34,002 nucleotides of DNA from an uncultured Eggerthellaceae bacterium (GCA_944320405.1 CALUHI010000014.1:1-34002), one strand, 5' to 3'; counted from the stretch's first letter, positions 8,817 to 17,144 are shown. Notes: a model not told the origin generated them from the letters alone. Numbers and translations are program-made.

Positions 8817-11800
8817 TTAGACCAGCACATCGGCAAGCGAGCGGTACACGCCCATCAACGCGTCGTCGGGCTTGTAGTTCAGCCGCGCCGCCAAAAGCGA
8901 CCGGCCAACAGTGAACACTCCCGCATCCACCGCTTTTTCGGCAGCGGTGGTAAGCGCGTCCAGCACCGCATCGGTCGGCGCCACCGGAATACCGCCCGCA
9001 CGCAGAACGTCGTCGACCTCGTCGCGCCGAGGAAGCTTCACACTTTCCTGGTTCAGCAGGTCTTGCAGCTCCACTGCTGCCTGAGCAGCCATGATGGGAG
9101 ACGTCGCGATGGACTTCACGTAGCAGGCGGTCCCAACACGCGCATCGCCGGATTTCCAGCGCACATAGGCCAGCTGGTAGTAGGCAACGGCGATCTCGTT
9201 GGGCTGGGTGGCAAGCGTAAGCGCCTCTTCAAGTGCCGCGGACGAGCTGGGCATGTCGCCCATCAGCATGTACACGCGCGCCAGCAGGCAGCGCGGCATT
9301 GTGGCGGTTGGCGCAAGCTCTACAGAGCGCTTCGCATGGGATAGCGCGTCATCAACGCTCGAGAACGACCGCTCGAGCAGCTTCGAGGCTTCCATGTGGC
9401 AGCGTAGCAGCGTGTCAGGCACAAGCTCCACGCGCCGGTCGCGGTCCGCTTCGCCAAAGCCCGTAGCGTCTTCGGGCACCAGTCCGCTTGTCCCCGTGCG
9501 CACCAGGTTGTACAAGATACGCGCAGGGTAGTTGTCGAAGTTGCGGTGCACCACCTCGGCGTCGTCGACGTAGCGGCCCTTGGCTTCGGCCGCCCATGCC
9601 GTCTGCGCCAGAAGCGCCCCTGCCCCCTGAACATCGCCTGCCGCCGCCATGCCCTGCGCTCGCAGCAGCGCCTCTTGGCAGGCGTCTCTTCCCAGATAGC
9701 TGCGGATCACCGTGTTCTGGTCGTCGGGTCGTGCCTCGCCTTCGGCAAGCGCCGCCATCAGGCGCGTACACGCTTGCTCAACAAAGGGGTCGTCTGCGCC
9801 AATTTGACGGCGGCGCACCAGTTTGATGGCCTCGGTGGCGGTAGCAGCAGGCGCCAGTCGAGCTGCCAGACGCTCAGCTTGGCGGCGGTGGAACGCGTCC
9901 ACATCGATGCGCAAATCATGCATCCAGTGGGCGCCCAATGCTGCACGCGACCATTCAGGAAGCTCGGCATCCACGCATTCAGGCAAATCGCGACGCAACG
10001 CCGCAGACGGCAGCGCAGAAAGCGCGCGGAAGGGATCTTCTGCAAGCCCATCCGCCGACGCCAGGTCAAACGCCGTGTCTTTGTCGGCGGAAACGTCTTG
10101 AAACGTCAAAGTCGCGCCAGACCCGTCGGCGAACACCGGCCCTTCCGTGGAAGGTCCTTTTCGCTCGAAGGCACGGTCAGCAAGCTGAATGCCGCAGTCT
10201 TCGAAGAAGCGCGCGAGGTCGGTGCCAGCAGCGAACGGATGCCCCTGCAGGAACGCCTCCCGTTCGAACGCCACGTACATCTCGGGGCCGGGCAGCAAAA
10301 GCGAAAACGCGCGGTCGTCATCGTCGTCGGGTTCCCGACTGCCCTCTGCCGCCAAGATATCGCCAAGCGAGAACGACTGGTCTTCGCGCATCGTATGCGC
10401 CGAAAACTCCACGCGCTCCACCTGGGCGGATCCCGTGAACGCAACTGCCGCCAAGAACAGCGCAATGCTTTGAGCGTAACGGCGCGCCTGGCCGGCACGT
10501 CCACCCAACGTCGTGTCAACGACCGCCTGGGCGGCCTCGTCCCATCGCTGCATCGGCATCATGTCGGCGTCGGGGGCAAGCGCCTTGAACGCCACCACGC
10601 CCGCCTGCACGTCGGCGCGCCATTCAACTTCGAAGCGAAGCGGCGCAGGCAGGTTCTCCACCGCCTGGGAAATACGGCAGCGCAGCCCCCACTCGCCTTC
10701 CTGCACGGGAAGGTCGGTCAGCACCTGCGCCCCCGCCTCCACCGCAAGGGATTCGATGAGGTGGGCATCCCACTGCAGTACCTCGGCCATGCGCGCCGTC
10801 GACGCGCGGTCGCCCAGCGCGCGCTTTACCAACAGGTAGCGGTTCAGCGCGTTTTGCAGCCCCCACAGCGCGCGCGGAGAAACTCCCGCGCCCTCCTCGG
10901 TAGCTGCCAGATAGAAGATGTCGGCATAGCGGACCGTCTTGACCAGGCGCAAAGCGCCCGAAGGCGAAAGCGCCAAGCCTTCAAGGTTCGCTTGTCCAAG
11001 CCATCGCGCCAGGCAACGCGCCAACGCGGGCGGATGCAGCGCCGGATCCCACTGGGCACGAACGATATCGCTTTCCACCTTGCGCAGCGCAGGCAGCGCA
11101 GGCATGGCGTCAAGCGGCGCCTCCACGCCGTCGAATCCGCGCGCCGGAACCTCGGGAGCGCCGTGTGCCGGACGGTAGACGAAAGCCAGGTAGCTTCGCG
11201 CAAGTGCATCGGCATAAGAGAGCTCCTCACCATGCCCGCGAAAGTCATACCACGAGTCATAAAGCATATATCTATCGTCCGACCTGCGGAAACGCGCAAC
11301 TTCCCGCCACGTTCCGTCCGCACCGGGGATCTCGACGCATCCTTCCAGAACGTGAGGGTCGGGCTGTTCGGCATACCGCGCGAACTTCATGTCGGGCTCG
11401 CGCGCCGGATGCGAATCCAAGGGGGAATCGGTCGTGAACGCACGGCCATAGCGGTCAAGGTAAGCCAGCACGCGAACCGCACGCTTGTCGACGAACTCAA
11501 CCACGTAGCGGCCTTCGGGGTCGGGCGTTGGCAGCGCACCTGCCACCCAGCCGTAGCGCCCACGCGGTGCATCAGGAGAAAGCCCTTCGCTGGGCAGGGT
11601 GCTTTTTGCAGGTTCTTCCGCTGGTGAGGACGCTTCCTTCAATAGCGCGAGCAGCCCCGTGAGCTCAGAGGAGATGCCTTGCGCGCCTGCAGGAGGTTCA
11701 GCAGCAGAATCGGAACCCCATGAAATCGGCGGGGCGGAAGGAGCGAGCGGAGGCACAGCGTCGGCAAGTTCGCGCGTCACGCCACGGAGCAGGCCCAACA

Positions 11801-11846
11801 TTGTAGGGATATGGTAGACGCCGTTCTCGTTCACCTGGTCAGACAT
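8817..11846 (-). CDS. Large TPR-containing protein of unknown function (1009 aa)
   Basis: I do not recognise a named family over the full length. The start at 11846 (MSDQVNENGVYHI) has a GGAAGGAGG site. A Pro/Ala-rich linker (about residues 25-85) is followed by a large acidic, mostly soluble region. The last 250 residues are helical repeats of TPR type (for example DDALSHAKRSVELAPTATMP, then ARVYMLMGDMPSSSAALEEA and YYQLAYVRWKSGDARVGTAC). There is no signal peptide and no clear membrane helix. It sits 25 bases downstream of the padR gene and is probably co-transcribed with it, so it may be a PadR target. A scaffold or protein-interaction role is a guess from the TPRs. Confidence 0.75.
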   Translation of the reverse strand: MSDQVNENGVYHIPTMLGLLRGVTRELADAVPPLAPSAPPISWGSDSAAEPPAGAQGISSELTGLLALLKEASSPAEEPAKSTLPSEGLSPDAPRGRYGWVAGALPTPDPEGRYVVEFVDKRAVRVLAYLDRYGRAFTTDSPLDSHPAREPDMKFARYAEQPDPHVLEGCVEIPGADGTWREVARFRRSDDRYMLYDSWYDFRGHGEELSYADALARSYLAFVYRPAHGAPEVPARGFDGVEAPLDAMPALPALRKVESDIVRAQWDPALHPPALARCLARWLGQANLEGLALSPSGALRLVKTVRYADIFYLAATEEGAGVSPRALWGLQNALNRYLLVKRALGDRASTARMAEVLQWDAHLIESLAVEAGAQVLTDLPVQEGEWGLRCRISQAVENLPAPLRFEVEWRADVQAGVVAFKALAPDADMMPMQRWDEAAQAVVDTTLGGRAGQARRYAQSIALFLAAVAFTGSAQVERVEFSAHTMREDQSFSLGDILAAEGSREPDDDDDRAFSLLLPGPEMYVAFEREAFLQGHPFAAGTDLARFFEDCGIQLADRAFERKGPSTEGPVFADGSGATLTFQDVSADKDTAFDLASADGLAEDPFRALSALPSAALRRDLPECVDAELPEWSRAALGAHWMHDLRIDVDAFHRRQAERLAARLAPAATATEAIKLVRRRQIGADDPFVEQACTRLMAALAEGEARPDDQNTVIRSYLGRDACQEALLRAQGMAAAGDVQGAGALLAQTAWAAEAKGRYVDDAEVVHRNFDNYPARILYNLVRTGTSGLVPEDATGFGEADRDRRVELVPDTLLRCHMEASKLLERSFSSVDDALSHAKRSVELAPTATMPRCLLARVYMLMGDMPSSSAALEEALTLATQPNEIAVAYYQLAYVRWKSGDARVGTACYVKSIATSPIMAAQAAVELQDLLNQESVKLPRRDEVDDVLRAGGIPVAPTDAVLDALTTAAEKAVDAGVFTVGRSLLAARLNYKPDDALMGVYRSLADVLV

Positions 11847-11871
11847 CGCGCGCCTCCTTCCCTGCCAAACG

Positions 11872-12333
11872 TCAGTCTGCATCCTCCGATGCAGCGTCCA
11901 AGCCCTTCTCAAGCAGATCGACCAGCAACTCGTCGAGCTTCTTGCGCGACCGCAAGGCGGCAAGCCATTGCTCGGCGAGCGCAACGCCGGTTGGCGTCAG
12001 TTCGTATTCGCGACGGCGCGGGCCCGCGCAATCCTCAACCCATCGCGAGATGACCGCGCCTTCATCCTCCAGCTTCCGCAGGCTGCGGTACAGCCCGCCG
12101 GAATCGACATCTACCACACCGCCCGACATCTCAAGAATGGTGCGGCGCATGTCGTAACCGTAACCGCCGGCAGCCAGAAGCGCGGCGAGCGCAGCCGGCT
12201 CGACCAGCGCGCCACCGCCTCCGCCGCGTCTGCGGCAACATGGCCGGCGCGCGGGGCGACCAGGGCAGTCCGGGCGGGCCGTCTCCGCATGATCCTGGAC
12301 AGTCTGATCGGATTCACCATGCCGATCCGTCAT
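11872..12333 (-). CDS. PadR-family transcriptional regulator
   Basis: 153 residues. The PadR winged helix is clear: YGYDMRRTILEMSG, then VDSGGLYRSLRKLEDEGAV, the wing RRREYELTPTG and a C-terminal dimerisation helix. PadR proteins are usually repressors that respond to small molecules or stress. The N-terminus is unusual: an Arg/Cys/Gly-rich stretch of about 45 residues with PCCRRRGGGGG precedes the HTH, where most family members start directly with the winged helix. The ATG at 12333 is preceded by GGGAGGGG, which supports this start over the one 7 codons upstream. A perfect TATAAT lies 42 bases upstream. Probably the first gene of an operon with the TPR protein. Confidence 0.88.
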   Translation of the reverse strand: MTDRHGESDQTVQDHAETARPDCPGRPARRPCCRRRGGGGGALVEPAALAALLAAGGYGYDMRRTILEMSGGVVDVDSGGLYRSLRKLEDEGAVISRWVEDCAGPRRREYELTPTGVALAEQWLAALRSRKKLDELLVDLLEKGLDAASEDAD

Positions 12334-12374
12334 GCGAACCCCCTCCCGCGCCAAGCGACCATTCCTTCCCTTTC

Positions 12375-12380
12375 ATTATA
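12375..12380 (-). promoter_or_regulatory. -10 box (TATAAT) of the padR operon
   Basis: A perfect TATAAT on the minus strand, 42 bases upstream of the padR start. A TTGGTT hexamer lies 19 bases further upstream and could be a poorly spaced -35. It overlaps TTGG-TT-CCAA, a small dyad that might be an autoregulatory site. Confidence 0.55.
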
Positions 12381-12421
12381 GAGCGCCCGCCGCGTTTGGA
12401 ACCAAGGGATCGCCGAAGTGC

Positions 12422-12470
12422 TTGACCTCTCTGCACGCTTCCCATAGTATTAGTTGCGTTATCGCAACTA
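12422..12470 (+). promoter_or_regulatory. Promoter and palindromic operator of the HTH-zeta toxin module
   Basis: TTGACC (12422-12427) and TAGTAT (12445-12450) are spaced by exactly 17 bases. Immediately after the -10 box, over the expected transcription start, lies a perfect inverted repeat: TAGTTGCG (12451-12458), TTAT, CGCAACTA (12463-12470). A site there would block initiation when bound. The HTH protein encoded just downstream is the obvious candidate ligand. An AAGGAG site (12474-12479) precedes the ATG at 12485. Confidence 0.8.
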
Positions 12471-12484
12471 TTTAAGGAGAACCG

Positions 12485-12913
12485 ATGTTGTCCGTTTCGC
12501 AAAGCGCCATGCTGCTGGGCATCTCGCCTGCCCGCGTTCGCAAGCTCATCGCCAACGGCACGCTTCCGGCACAAAAGATCGGAAGAAGCTGGGCGATCTC
12601 GGAAAAGGACGTAGCAGCGCGCCTCGACAGACGCCCCAAGGTCGGCCGGCCTAGATCGGCCGCGATCGACGGCGCCTCGTCTTCTCCCCTATCGGAGTCT
12701 GACGAGAGCGACGTCACATTCGACGGTGGGTCTTTCGTCGATCCTCCCGAACGGCTGCTTTACCGCGCTTGCAAAGAGGCATTCTTTTTCCGTCCCGATC
12801 GTCGGCTCATCGCACAAGCAGAGTCAAACGAAGAGGCATCGTTTTATTATGCCGTCGCAGATTTCTTCCTCCAGCAAAAGCAGCGGGAACTCGTGAAGGC
12901 GGGGGTCTTTTGA
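12485..12913 (+). CDS. HTH-domain antitoxin of a zeta-type toxin module
   Basis: 142 residues in two parts. Residues 3-48 form a MerR/excisionase-like winged HTH (SVSQSAMLLGISPARVRKLI, then PAQKIGRSWAISEKDVAARL), expected to bind DNA. After a Ser/Arg-rich linker, residues about 80-142 are acidic then helical (PPERLLYRACKEAFFFRPD, ASFYYAVADFFLQQKQRELV) and probably neutralise the toxin. The stop codon overlaps the ATG of the zeta toxin by one base (TGATG), so translation is coupled, as in type II toxin-antitoxin operons. The N-terminal HTH differs from the classical epsilon antitoxin, which is a DNA-binding-free helical bundle. The antitoxin role is inferred from gene order. Confidence 0.8.
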   Translation: MLSVSQSAMLLGISPARVRKLIANGTLPAQKIGRSWAISEKDVAARLDRRPKVGRPRSAAIDGASSSPLSESDESDVTFDGGSFVDPPERLLYRACKEAFFFRPDRRLIAQAESNEEASFYYAVADFFLQQKQRELVKAGVF

Positions 12914-13533
12914 TGAAGGCGAACGACGCTCCCTACTACATCGTGTTCGCCGGCGTGAATGGAGCGGGGAAATCAACCCTCTTCAACTCGGGCCTATGGC
13001 GGCTGCGTGAAATGCCCGCTCGCCTCCCGCGCGTGAACCCCGACGAAATCGTACGTGAAATGGGCGGCGACTGGCGTTCCTCCGCCGATCAGATGAAAGC
13101 CGCACGAGAAGCAGTGCTTCGCATCCGATGCCTTCTCGATGCCAGGAAAAGCTTCAATCAGGAGACAACGCTTTCCGGACATGCCGTCATCGGCAATATA
13201 CGACGTGCTTATGAAGCGGGATACCGCATCCATCTGTATTACGTGGGCGTCGACGATGTCGACGTCGCACTTGCCCGCATCGCACACCGCACCAACGTCG
13301 GCGGACATGACATAGACCGCAACGCGGTGGTACGCCGCTACCGCACCTCGCTCTCCGGCCTCGCCAAAGTCCTTGATTATTGCGAAGAGGCGACCGTATT
13401 TGACAACACGCACAGCCTTACAAGCATCGCCGCATGGCATCGCGGCACGCTTTCTTGGTGGGGCAACCCGCAAGCCAATGCTCCGTGGATTTTACGGGCA
13501 ATGGCCGATGAGGGACTGTGGCGGCGAGTGTAG
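12913..13533 (+). CDS. Zeta-toxin family kinase
   Basis: 206 residues with the zeta-toxin P-loop kinase fold. The Walker A motif is GVNGAGKST (14-22). VNPDEI (41-46) carries the Asp that acts as general base in the family, FNQETTLSG (81-89) is a substrate-binding strand, and RTNVGGHDI...VVRRY (126-143) is the lid with the nucleotide-binding Arg residues. Characterised zeta toxins phosphorylate the 3'-OH of UDP-N-acetylglucosamine and so poison peptidoglycan synthesis; others modify different nucleotide sugars. The key residues look intact, so the toxin should be active. It converges on leuB with only 8 bases between the stops and no visible terminator. Confidence 0.9.
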   Translation: MKANDAPYYIVFAGVNGAGKSTLFNSGLWRLREMPARLPRVNPDEIVREMGGDWRSSADQMKAAREAVLRIRCLLDARKSFNQETTLSGHAVIGNIRRAYEAGYRIHLYYVGVDDVDVALARIAHRTNVGGHDIDRNAVVRRYRTSLSGLAKVLDYCEEATVFDNTHSLTSIAAWHRGTLSWWGNPQANAPWILRAMADEGLWRRV

Positions 13534-13541
13534 TCTCAGCG

Positions 13542-14648
13542 CTACAGGCGCTCGACCACCAGATCGCCCATGCGAACGGTGCCTACCGTCTTTTCGGACG
13601 GGGTTGCCGCATCCGCGATGTCGGCGGTGCGCCATCCCTCATCGAGCACGCAGGTCACGGCACGGCGGACGTCATCGGCGGCTTCGGCCATGTCGAAGCT
13701 GAAGCGCAGCATCATCTCGACGGAAAGAATCTGCGCCAGCGGATTCGCCACGCCCTTGCCGGCGATGTCGGGCGCGCTGCCATGGCTCGGCTCGTACAGC
13801 GCGGTGCCGTCGCCCAAGCTGGCGCTGGCAAGCATTCCCAGCGAGCCTGTGATCTGGGCGGCTTCGTCGGAGAGGATGTCGCCGAACATGTTCTCGGTCA
13901 CCACCACGTCGAAGTCGGCCGGACGGTTGATCAGCTGCATGGCAGCGTTGTCTACCAGCAGGTCTTCAAGCTGGATGTCGGCGTAGTCAGCATCGTGTAC
14001 GCGGTGAACGATCTCGCGCCACATGCGGCTGGTTTCCAGCACGTTCGCCTTGTCGACGCTGGTAACCTTGCCGCGGCGGCGGCGTGCAGCGTCGAACGCC
14101 TGGCGCGCGATGCGCTCGATCTCGTACTCACGGTACTCCATCGTGTCGTAGGCGCGCTGACCCGCTGCCCCGCCCGTGCCGGCACCCGCCTCGTCGTAGA
14201 AGCGCTCGCGCTTGCCGAAGTACAGGCCGCCCGTGAGCTCACGGACGATCATCATATCCACGCCCTCAACAATATCGGGCTTGAGCGTAGACGCGCCCAC
14301 CAATGCGGGGAATATCTGCACCGGGCGCAGGTTGGTGTAGAGCCCAAGCTGCTTGCGAATGCCCAAAAGTCCCTGCTCGGGGCGAGGTTTTGCAGGATCA
14401 GTGGTATCCCATTTCGGGCCGCCCACCGCAGCCAGCAAAACTGCATCGGCGCTGTTGGCCGCTTCAAGCGTGGCCTCAGGAAGCGCCGTCCCGCATGCAT
14501 CGATTGCCGCGCCGCCAATGAGCGCCTCGGTGTATGAGAACGACGTTCCGTGCTTTTCGCCCACCGAGTTGAGCACCTTGACGCCCTCGGCTATGATCTC
14601 CGGCCCGATGCCGTCACCAGGCAGAAGGCAAATAACATGATCGGCCAT
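13542..14648 (-). CDS. leuB: 3-isopropylmalate dehydrogenase
   Basis: Oxidative decarboxylation of 3-isopropylmalate to 2-oxoisocaproate with NAD+, third step of leucine synthesis. 368 residues. The N-terminus LLPGDGIGPEII, the loop GPKWD, the substrate-binding RELTGGLYFGKRE, the Asp-containing VTENMFGDILSDEAAQITGS and the NAD-binding HGSAPDIAGKGVANP are all present. Start at 14648 (MADHVICLLPGDG) with a GGAAAGGG-like site; the longer open frame upstream is Arg/Ser-rich and non-coding in character. Last gene of the leuC-leuD-leuB operon, 61 bases after leuD. A short Gly/Ala stretch (AGAGTGGAAGQ) between the substrate loop and the next helix is a minor insertion. Confidence 0.97.
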   Translation of the reverse strand: MADHVICLLPGDGIGPEIIAEGVKVLNSVGEKHGTSFSYTEALIGGAAIDACGTALPEATLEAANSADAVLLAAVGGPKWDTTDPAKPRPEQGLLGIRKQLGLYTNLRPVQIFPALVGASTLKPDIVEGVDMMIVRELTGGLYFGKRERFYDEAGAGTGGAAGQRAYDTMEYREYEIERIARQAFDAARRRRGKVTSVDKANVLETSRMWREIVHRVHDADYADIQLEDLLVDNAAMQLINRPADFDVVVTENMFGDILSDEAAQITGSLGMLASASLGDGTALYEPSHGSAPDIAGKGVANPLAQILSVEMMLRFSFDMAEAADDVRRAVTCVLDEGWRTADIADAATPSEKTVGTVRMGDLVVERL

Positions 14649-14709
14649 ATCGTCGGCCACCCTTTCCAAACGAGTCCTTTGCGACGCATCACATGCGCCC
14701 GCGCCTTCG

Positions 14710-15204
14710 CTATTTCGCCAGCTTCGCCTTCCAGCGGTTCGCCAAACCGCCCGCCTCAATGATCTCGGCGATGAACTCCGGAAACGGCTGGGCTTGGAAC
14801 TCCTGACCCGTCGTCTCGTTGCGGATGGTTCCCGTTGCCGCATCGACGCTCACGGTGTCGCCCGCATGGATGGCGTCAACCGCCTCGGGGCATTCCATGA
14901 TGGCGAGCCCGGTGTTGATGGCATTGCGGTAGAAGATGCGCGCGAAGCTCTTCGCGATGACCGCGTCGATGCCCGCCGCCTTGATGGCGATGGGCGCATG
15001 CTCGCGCGACGACCCGCAACCGAAGTTTTCCTCGGCAACCAGGATGTCGCCGGGCTTCACGCGGTCGATGAACGTCGCGTCGAGGTCCTCAAGGCAATGC
15101 TTCGCAAGCTCTGCCGGGTCAGATGTGTTCAGATAACGCGCCGGGATGATGACGTCAGTGTCCACATCGCGCCCGTAGCGATGCGCCGTTCCTTCGAATC
15201 GCAT
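14710..15204 (-). CDS. leuD: 3-isopropylmalate dehydratase small subunit
   Basis: Swivel-domain subunit of isopropylmalate isomerase; with LeuC it interconverts 2- and 3-isopropylmalate. 164 residues, the short homoaconitase/archaeal-type form, where proteobacterial LeuD has about 200. Typical motifs are DVDTDVIIPARYLNTSDP, EENFGCGSSREHAP and AKSFARIFYRNAINTG. It follows leuC by 12 bases and is read before leuB. The short-type subunit matches the 429-residue HacA-like LeuC encoded next door. Confidence 0.96.
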   Translation of the reverse strand: MRFEGTAHRYGRDVDTDVIIPARYLNTSDPAELAKHCLEDLDATFIDRVKPGDILVAEENFGCGSSREHAPIAIKAAGIDAVIAKSFARIFYRNAINTGLAIMECPEAVDAIHAGDTVSVDAATGTIRNETTGQEFQAQPFPEFIAEIIEAGGLANRWKAKLAK

Positions 15205-15216
15205 CGAGTATCCCTC

Positions 15217-16506
15217 CTATTCCGCATCCGCCGCGCCAACGGGCGGAAGATCGTCCGGCAAGCCGATATGCCCAAGCACTGCGCTGGCAGCCGCTACGGC
15301 AGGCGAAGCCAGGTATACCTCGCTGTCGGGATGTCCCATGCGGCCCACGAAGTTGCGGTTCGTGGTGGCAACCGCGCGCTCGCCAGCCGCCAAAATACCC
15401 ATGTAGCCGCCTAAGCACGGCCCGCACGTGGGCGTTGACACGGCACAGTTCGCGTCCAGGAAGATGTCGGTGAGCCCTTCGCGAATGCACTGGCGGTACA
15501 CTTCCTGCGTCGCAGGAATTACGATGCAGCGCACATCCGGTGCCACTTTGCGGCCTGCAAGCACCGCTGCCGCTTGACGCATGTCTTCGATGCGCCCGTT
15601 GGTGCAGCTGCCGATGACCGCCTGGTCGATGCGCACGTCGCGTGCTTCCGCCACCGGGCGTGTGTTCGAAGGCAGATGCGGGAACGCCACCGTGGGAACG
15701 ATGTCTGCCGCGTCGATCTCTATCACCTGCGCATACTGCGCATCCACATCCGATGCGTATTCAACGTACGGACGCTCTGCGCGACCCTCCAGGTACGCAC
15801 GCGCTACGTCGTCAACCGGCATCAGACCGGCTTTGCCACCTGCTTCAATAGCCATGTTCGAAATGGTCATGCGCTCGTCCATGGAAAGCGATTCGATTGC
15901 AGACCCCGTGAACTCCATCGCCTTGTACAGCGCACCGTCCACGCCAATCTTGCCGATGATGTGCAAAATGACGTCTTTGCCCGTCACGCCCGGTGCAAGC
16001 TGGCCTTCCACCTTGAACAGGATGGTCTCAGGAACCTTGAACCACGCCTTGCCCACAGCCATGCCCACACCGGCATCGGTAGACCCCACGCCCGTGGAAA
16101 ATGCGCCCAAAGCACCGTACGTGCAGGTATGGCTGTCGGCGCCGATGACCAGATCACCCGGGACCACCACACCCTGCTCGGGCAGAAGCGCATGCTCAAC
16201 GCCCATGCAGCCTACTTCGTAGTAATGAGAAATGCCCTGTTCGCGGGCAAAATCGCGCACGATCTTCGCCTGCTGGGCGCTTTTGATGTCTTTGTTGGGG
16301 ACGTAATGGTCGGGGACGAGCACCACCTTGTCCGCGTCGAACACGCGGTCGGCGATCTCGCGCACCGTCTTGATGGCGATGGGCGCCGTCACATCGTTGG
16401 CAAGCACGATGTCCAGATCGCACTCGATAAGCTGCCCCGGCTCAACCTCATCCAGTCCCGCGTGGGCTGCGAGGATCTTTTCCGCCATGGTCATAGGACG
16501 TGCCAT
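15217..16506 (-). CDS. leuC: 3-isopropylmalate dehydratase large subunit (Fe-S enzyme)
   Basis: Large subunit of isopropylmalate isomerase, an aconitase-family 4Fe-4S enzyme. 429 residues, of the short HacA type. Cluster ligands are Cys301 (IGSCTNG), Cys361 and Cys364 (TCGPCLGG). [20 protein letters not shown] is the active-site segment. The ATG at 16506 has an AGGAG site (16512-16516). First gene of the leuCDB operon, with an extended -10 promoter at 16542-16550. No T-box or leader peptide is seen in the short 5' UTR of about 30 nt. That UTR is almost perfectly complementary over 12 bases to a loop of the candidate iron-regulated small RNA at 22040-22178. Confidence 0.97.
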   Translation of the reverse strand: MARPMTMAEKILAAHAGLDEVEPGQLIECDLDIVLANDVTAPIAIKTVREIADRVFDADKVVLVPDHYVPNKDIKSAQQAKIVRDFAREQGISHYYEVGCMGVEHALLPEQGVVVPGDLVIGADSHTCTYGALGAFSTGVGSTDAGVGMAVGKAWFKVPETILFKVEGQLAPGVTGKDVILHIIGKIGVDGALYKAMEFTGSAIESLSMDERMTISNMAIEAGGKAGLMPVDDVARAYLEGRAERPYVEYASDVDAQYAQVIEIDAADIVPTVAFPHLPSNTRPVAEARDVRIDQAVIGSCTNGRIEDMRQAAAVLAGRKVAPDVRCIVIPATQEVYRQCIREGLTDIFLDANCAVSTPTCGPCLGGYMGILAAGERAVATTNRNFVGRMGHPDSEVYLASPAVAAASAVLGHIGLPDDLPPVGAADAE

Positions 16507-16541
16507 GTTCGCTCCTGTCTCGTCATGCGCAAAGCGGCTTC

Positions 16542-16550
16542 ATTCTAGCA
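16542..16550 (-). promoter_or_regulatory. Extended -10 promoter of leuCDB
   Basis: TGC-TAGAAT on the minus strand (TAGAAT 16542-16547, TGC 16548-16550), 35 bases upstream of the leuC ATG. There is no recognisable -35, as expected for an extended -10 promoter. The transcript would begin about 30 bases before the start codon. Confidence 0.5.
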
Positions 16551-16570
16551 TCGGAATGTTGCAAGAATGA

Positions 16571-16594
16571 GAAAAGCCCCCGCGGGGGCTTTTC
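16571..16594 (-). terminator. Intrinsic terminator after the QPYG-repeat gene
   Basis: A perfect 11-bp stem: GAAAAGCCCCC (16571-16581) pairs with GGGGGCTTTTC (16584-16594). On the minus strand it ends in GGGGGCTTTTCTCATTC. It lies 26 bases past the stop of the 160-residue membrane protein gene and insulates leuC from it. Confidence 0.8.
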
Positions 16595-16620
16595 CAGAGA
16601 TACAGCTTGGTACGTACGTC

Positions 16621-17103
16621 CTACCACGAGAAGCTGGAAGCCGAGACCCCCGCTCCGGCCAGCCCCAGCATCCCGCCAAACACGAGCGACACGTACAGGA
16701 AGTTGAACGCGATGCTTATCACCGCGCCGATGATGCTCCATTTTATGGCGTCCTTTTTCACCTGAGGGAACTTGTCCACATTGACAAGCCAGGCAATCAG
16801 GATGCCCGCCGGTCCAAGAAGAAAGCTCGCGAAAAGCCAAGCTGCCTTCATGCCGCCTGTAAGCGCCTGGAGCGGCTGGGGATACATCATGGGCGCACCT
16901 TGCTGGTAGGGTGGCTGCGGAGCCCCGTAAGATTGCTGGGGCGCGCCATAGGGCTGCTGCGCTCCGTAGGGTTGCTGCTGGTAGCCGTAAGGCTGCCCAA
17001 CAGGGGGCTGCTGGGGCGCGCCATAGGGCTGCTGCGGCTGCTGGTCGGACTGCGGCTGCTGGTCGGTTTGTCCAGATGTAGTGGTGTTCTGATCTTCTGC
17101 CAT
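16621..17103 (-). CDS. Small membrane protein with a Gln/Pro/Tyr/Gly-repeat N-terminus
   Basis: 160 residues, function unknown. Residues 1-80 are low complexity, built from repeats of the type QQPYGAPQQ, and probably disordered and cytoplasmic. Two transmembrane helices follow (about 93-115, AAWLFASFLLGPAGILIAWL, and 125-150) with a short Lys-rich loop between them. This layout resembles the small TM2/DUF4190-like membrane proteins with Pro/Gln-rich tails common in actinobacteria. The start at 17103 (MAEDQNTTTSG) has a GGGAGG site 6 bases away; an upstream in-frame extension is not credible. The gene has its own terminator. Confidence 0.8.
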   Translation of the reverse strand: MAEDQNTTTSGQTDQQPQSDQQPQQPYGAPQQPPVGQPYGYQQQPYGAQQPYGAPQQSYGAPQPPYQQGAPMMYPQPLQALTGGMKAAWLFASFLLGPAGILIAWLVNVDKFPQVKKDAIKWSIIGAVISIAFNFLYVSLVFGGMLGLAGAGVSASSFSW

Positions 17104-17144
17104 GGGATGCCTCCCGTCGAGGTGTGTTTTTCCTTGTAGAGAGT

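Noticed and set aside
9546-11627. A 693-codon plus-strand open frame opposite the TPR protein
   Set aside because: Antisense shadow: Arg/His-rich composition, no motif, while the minus-strand frame has a strong ribosome-binding site and TPR repeats.
16507-16570. Possible leader peptide or T-box upstream of leuC
   Set aside because: The promoter leaves only about 30 nt of 5' UTR, with no Leu-codon run, specifier stem or T-box sequence.
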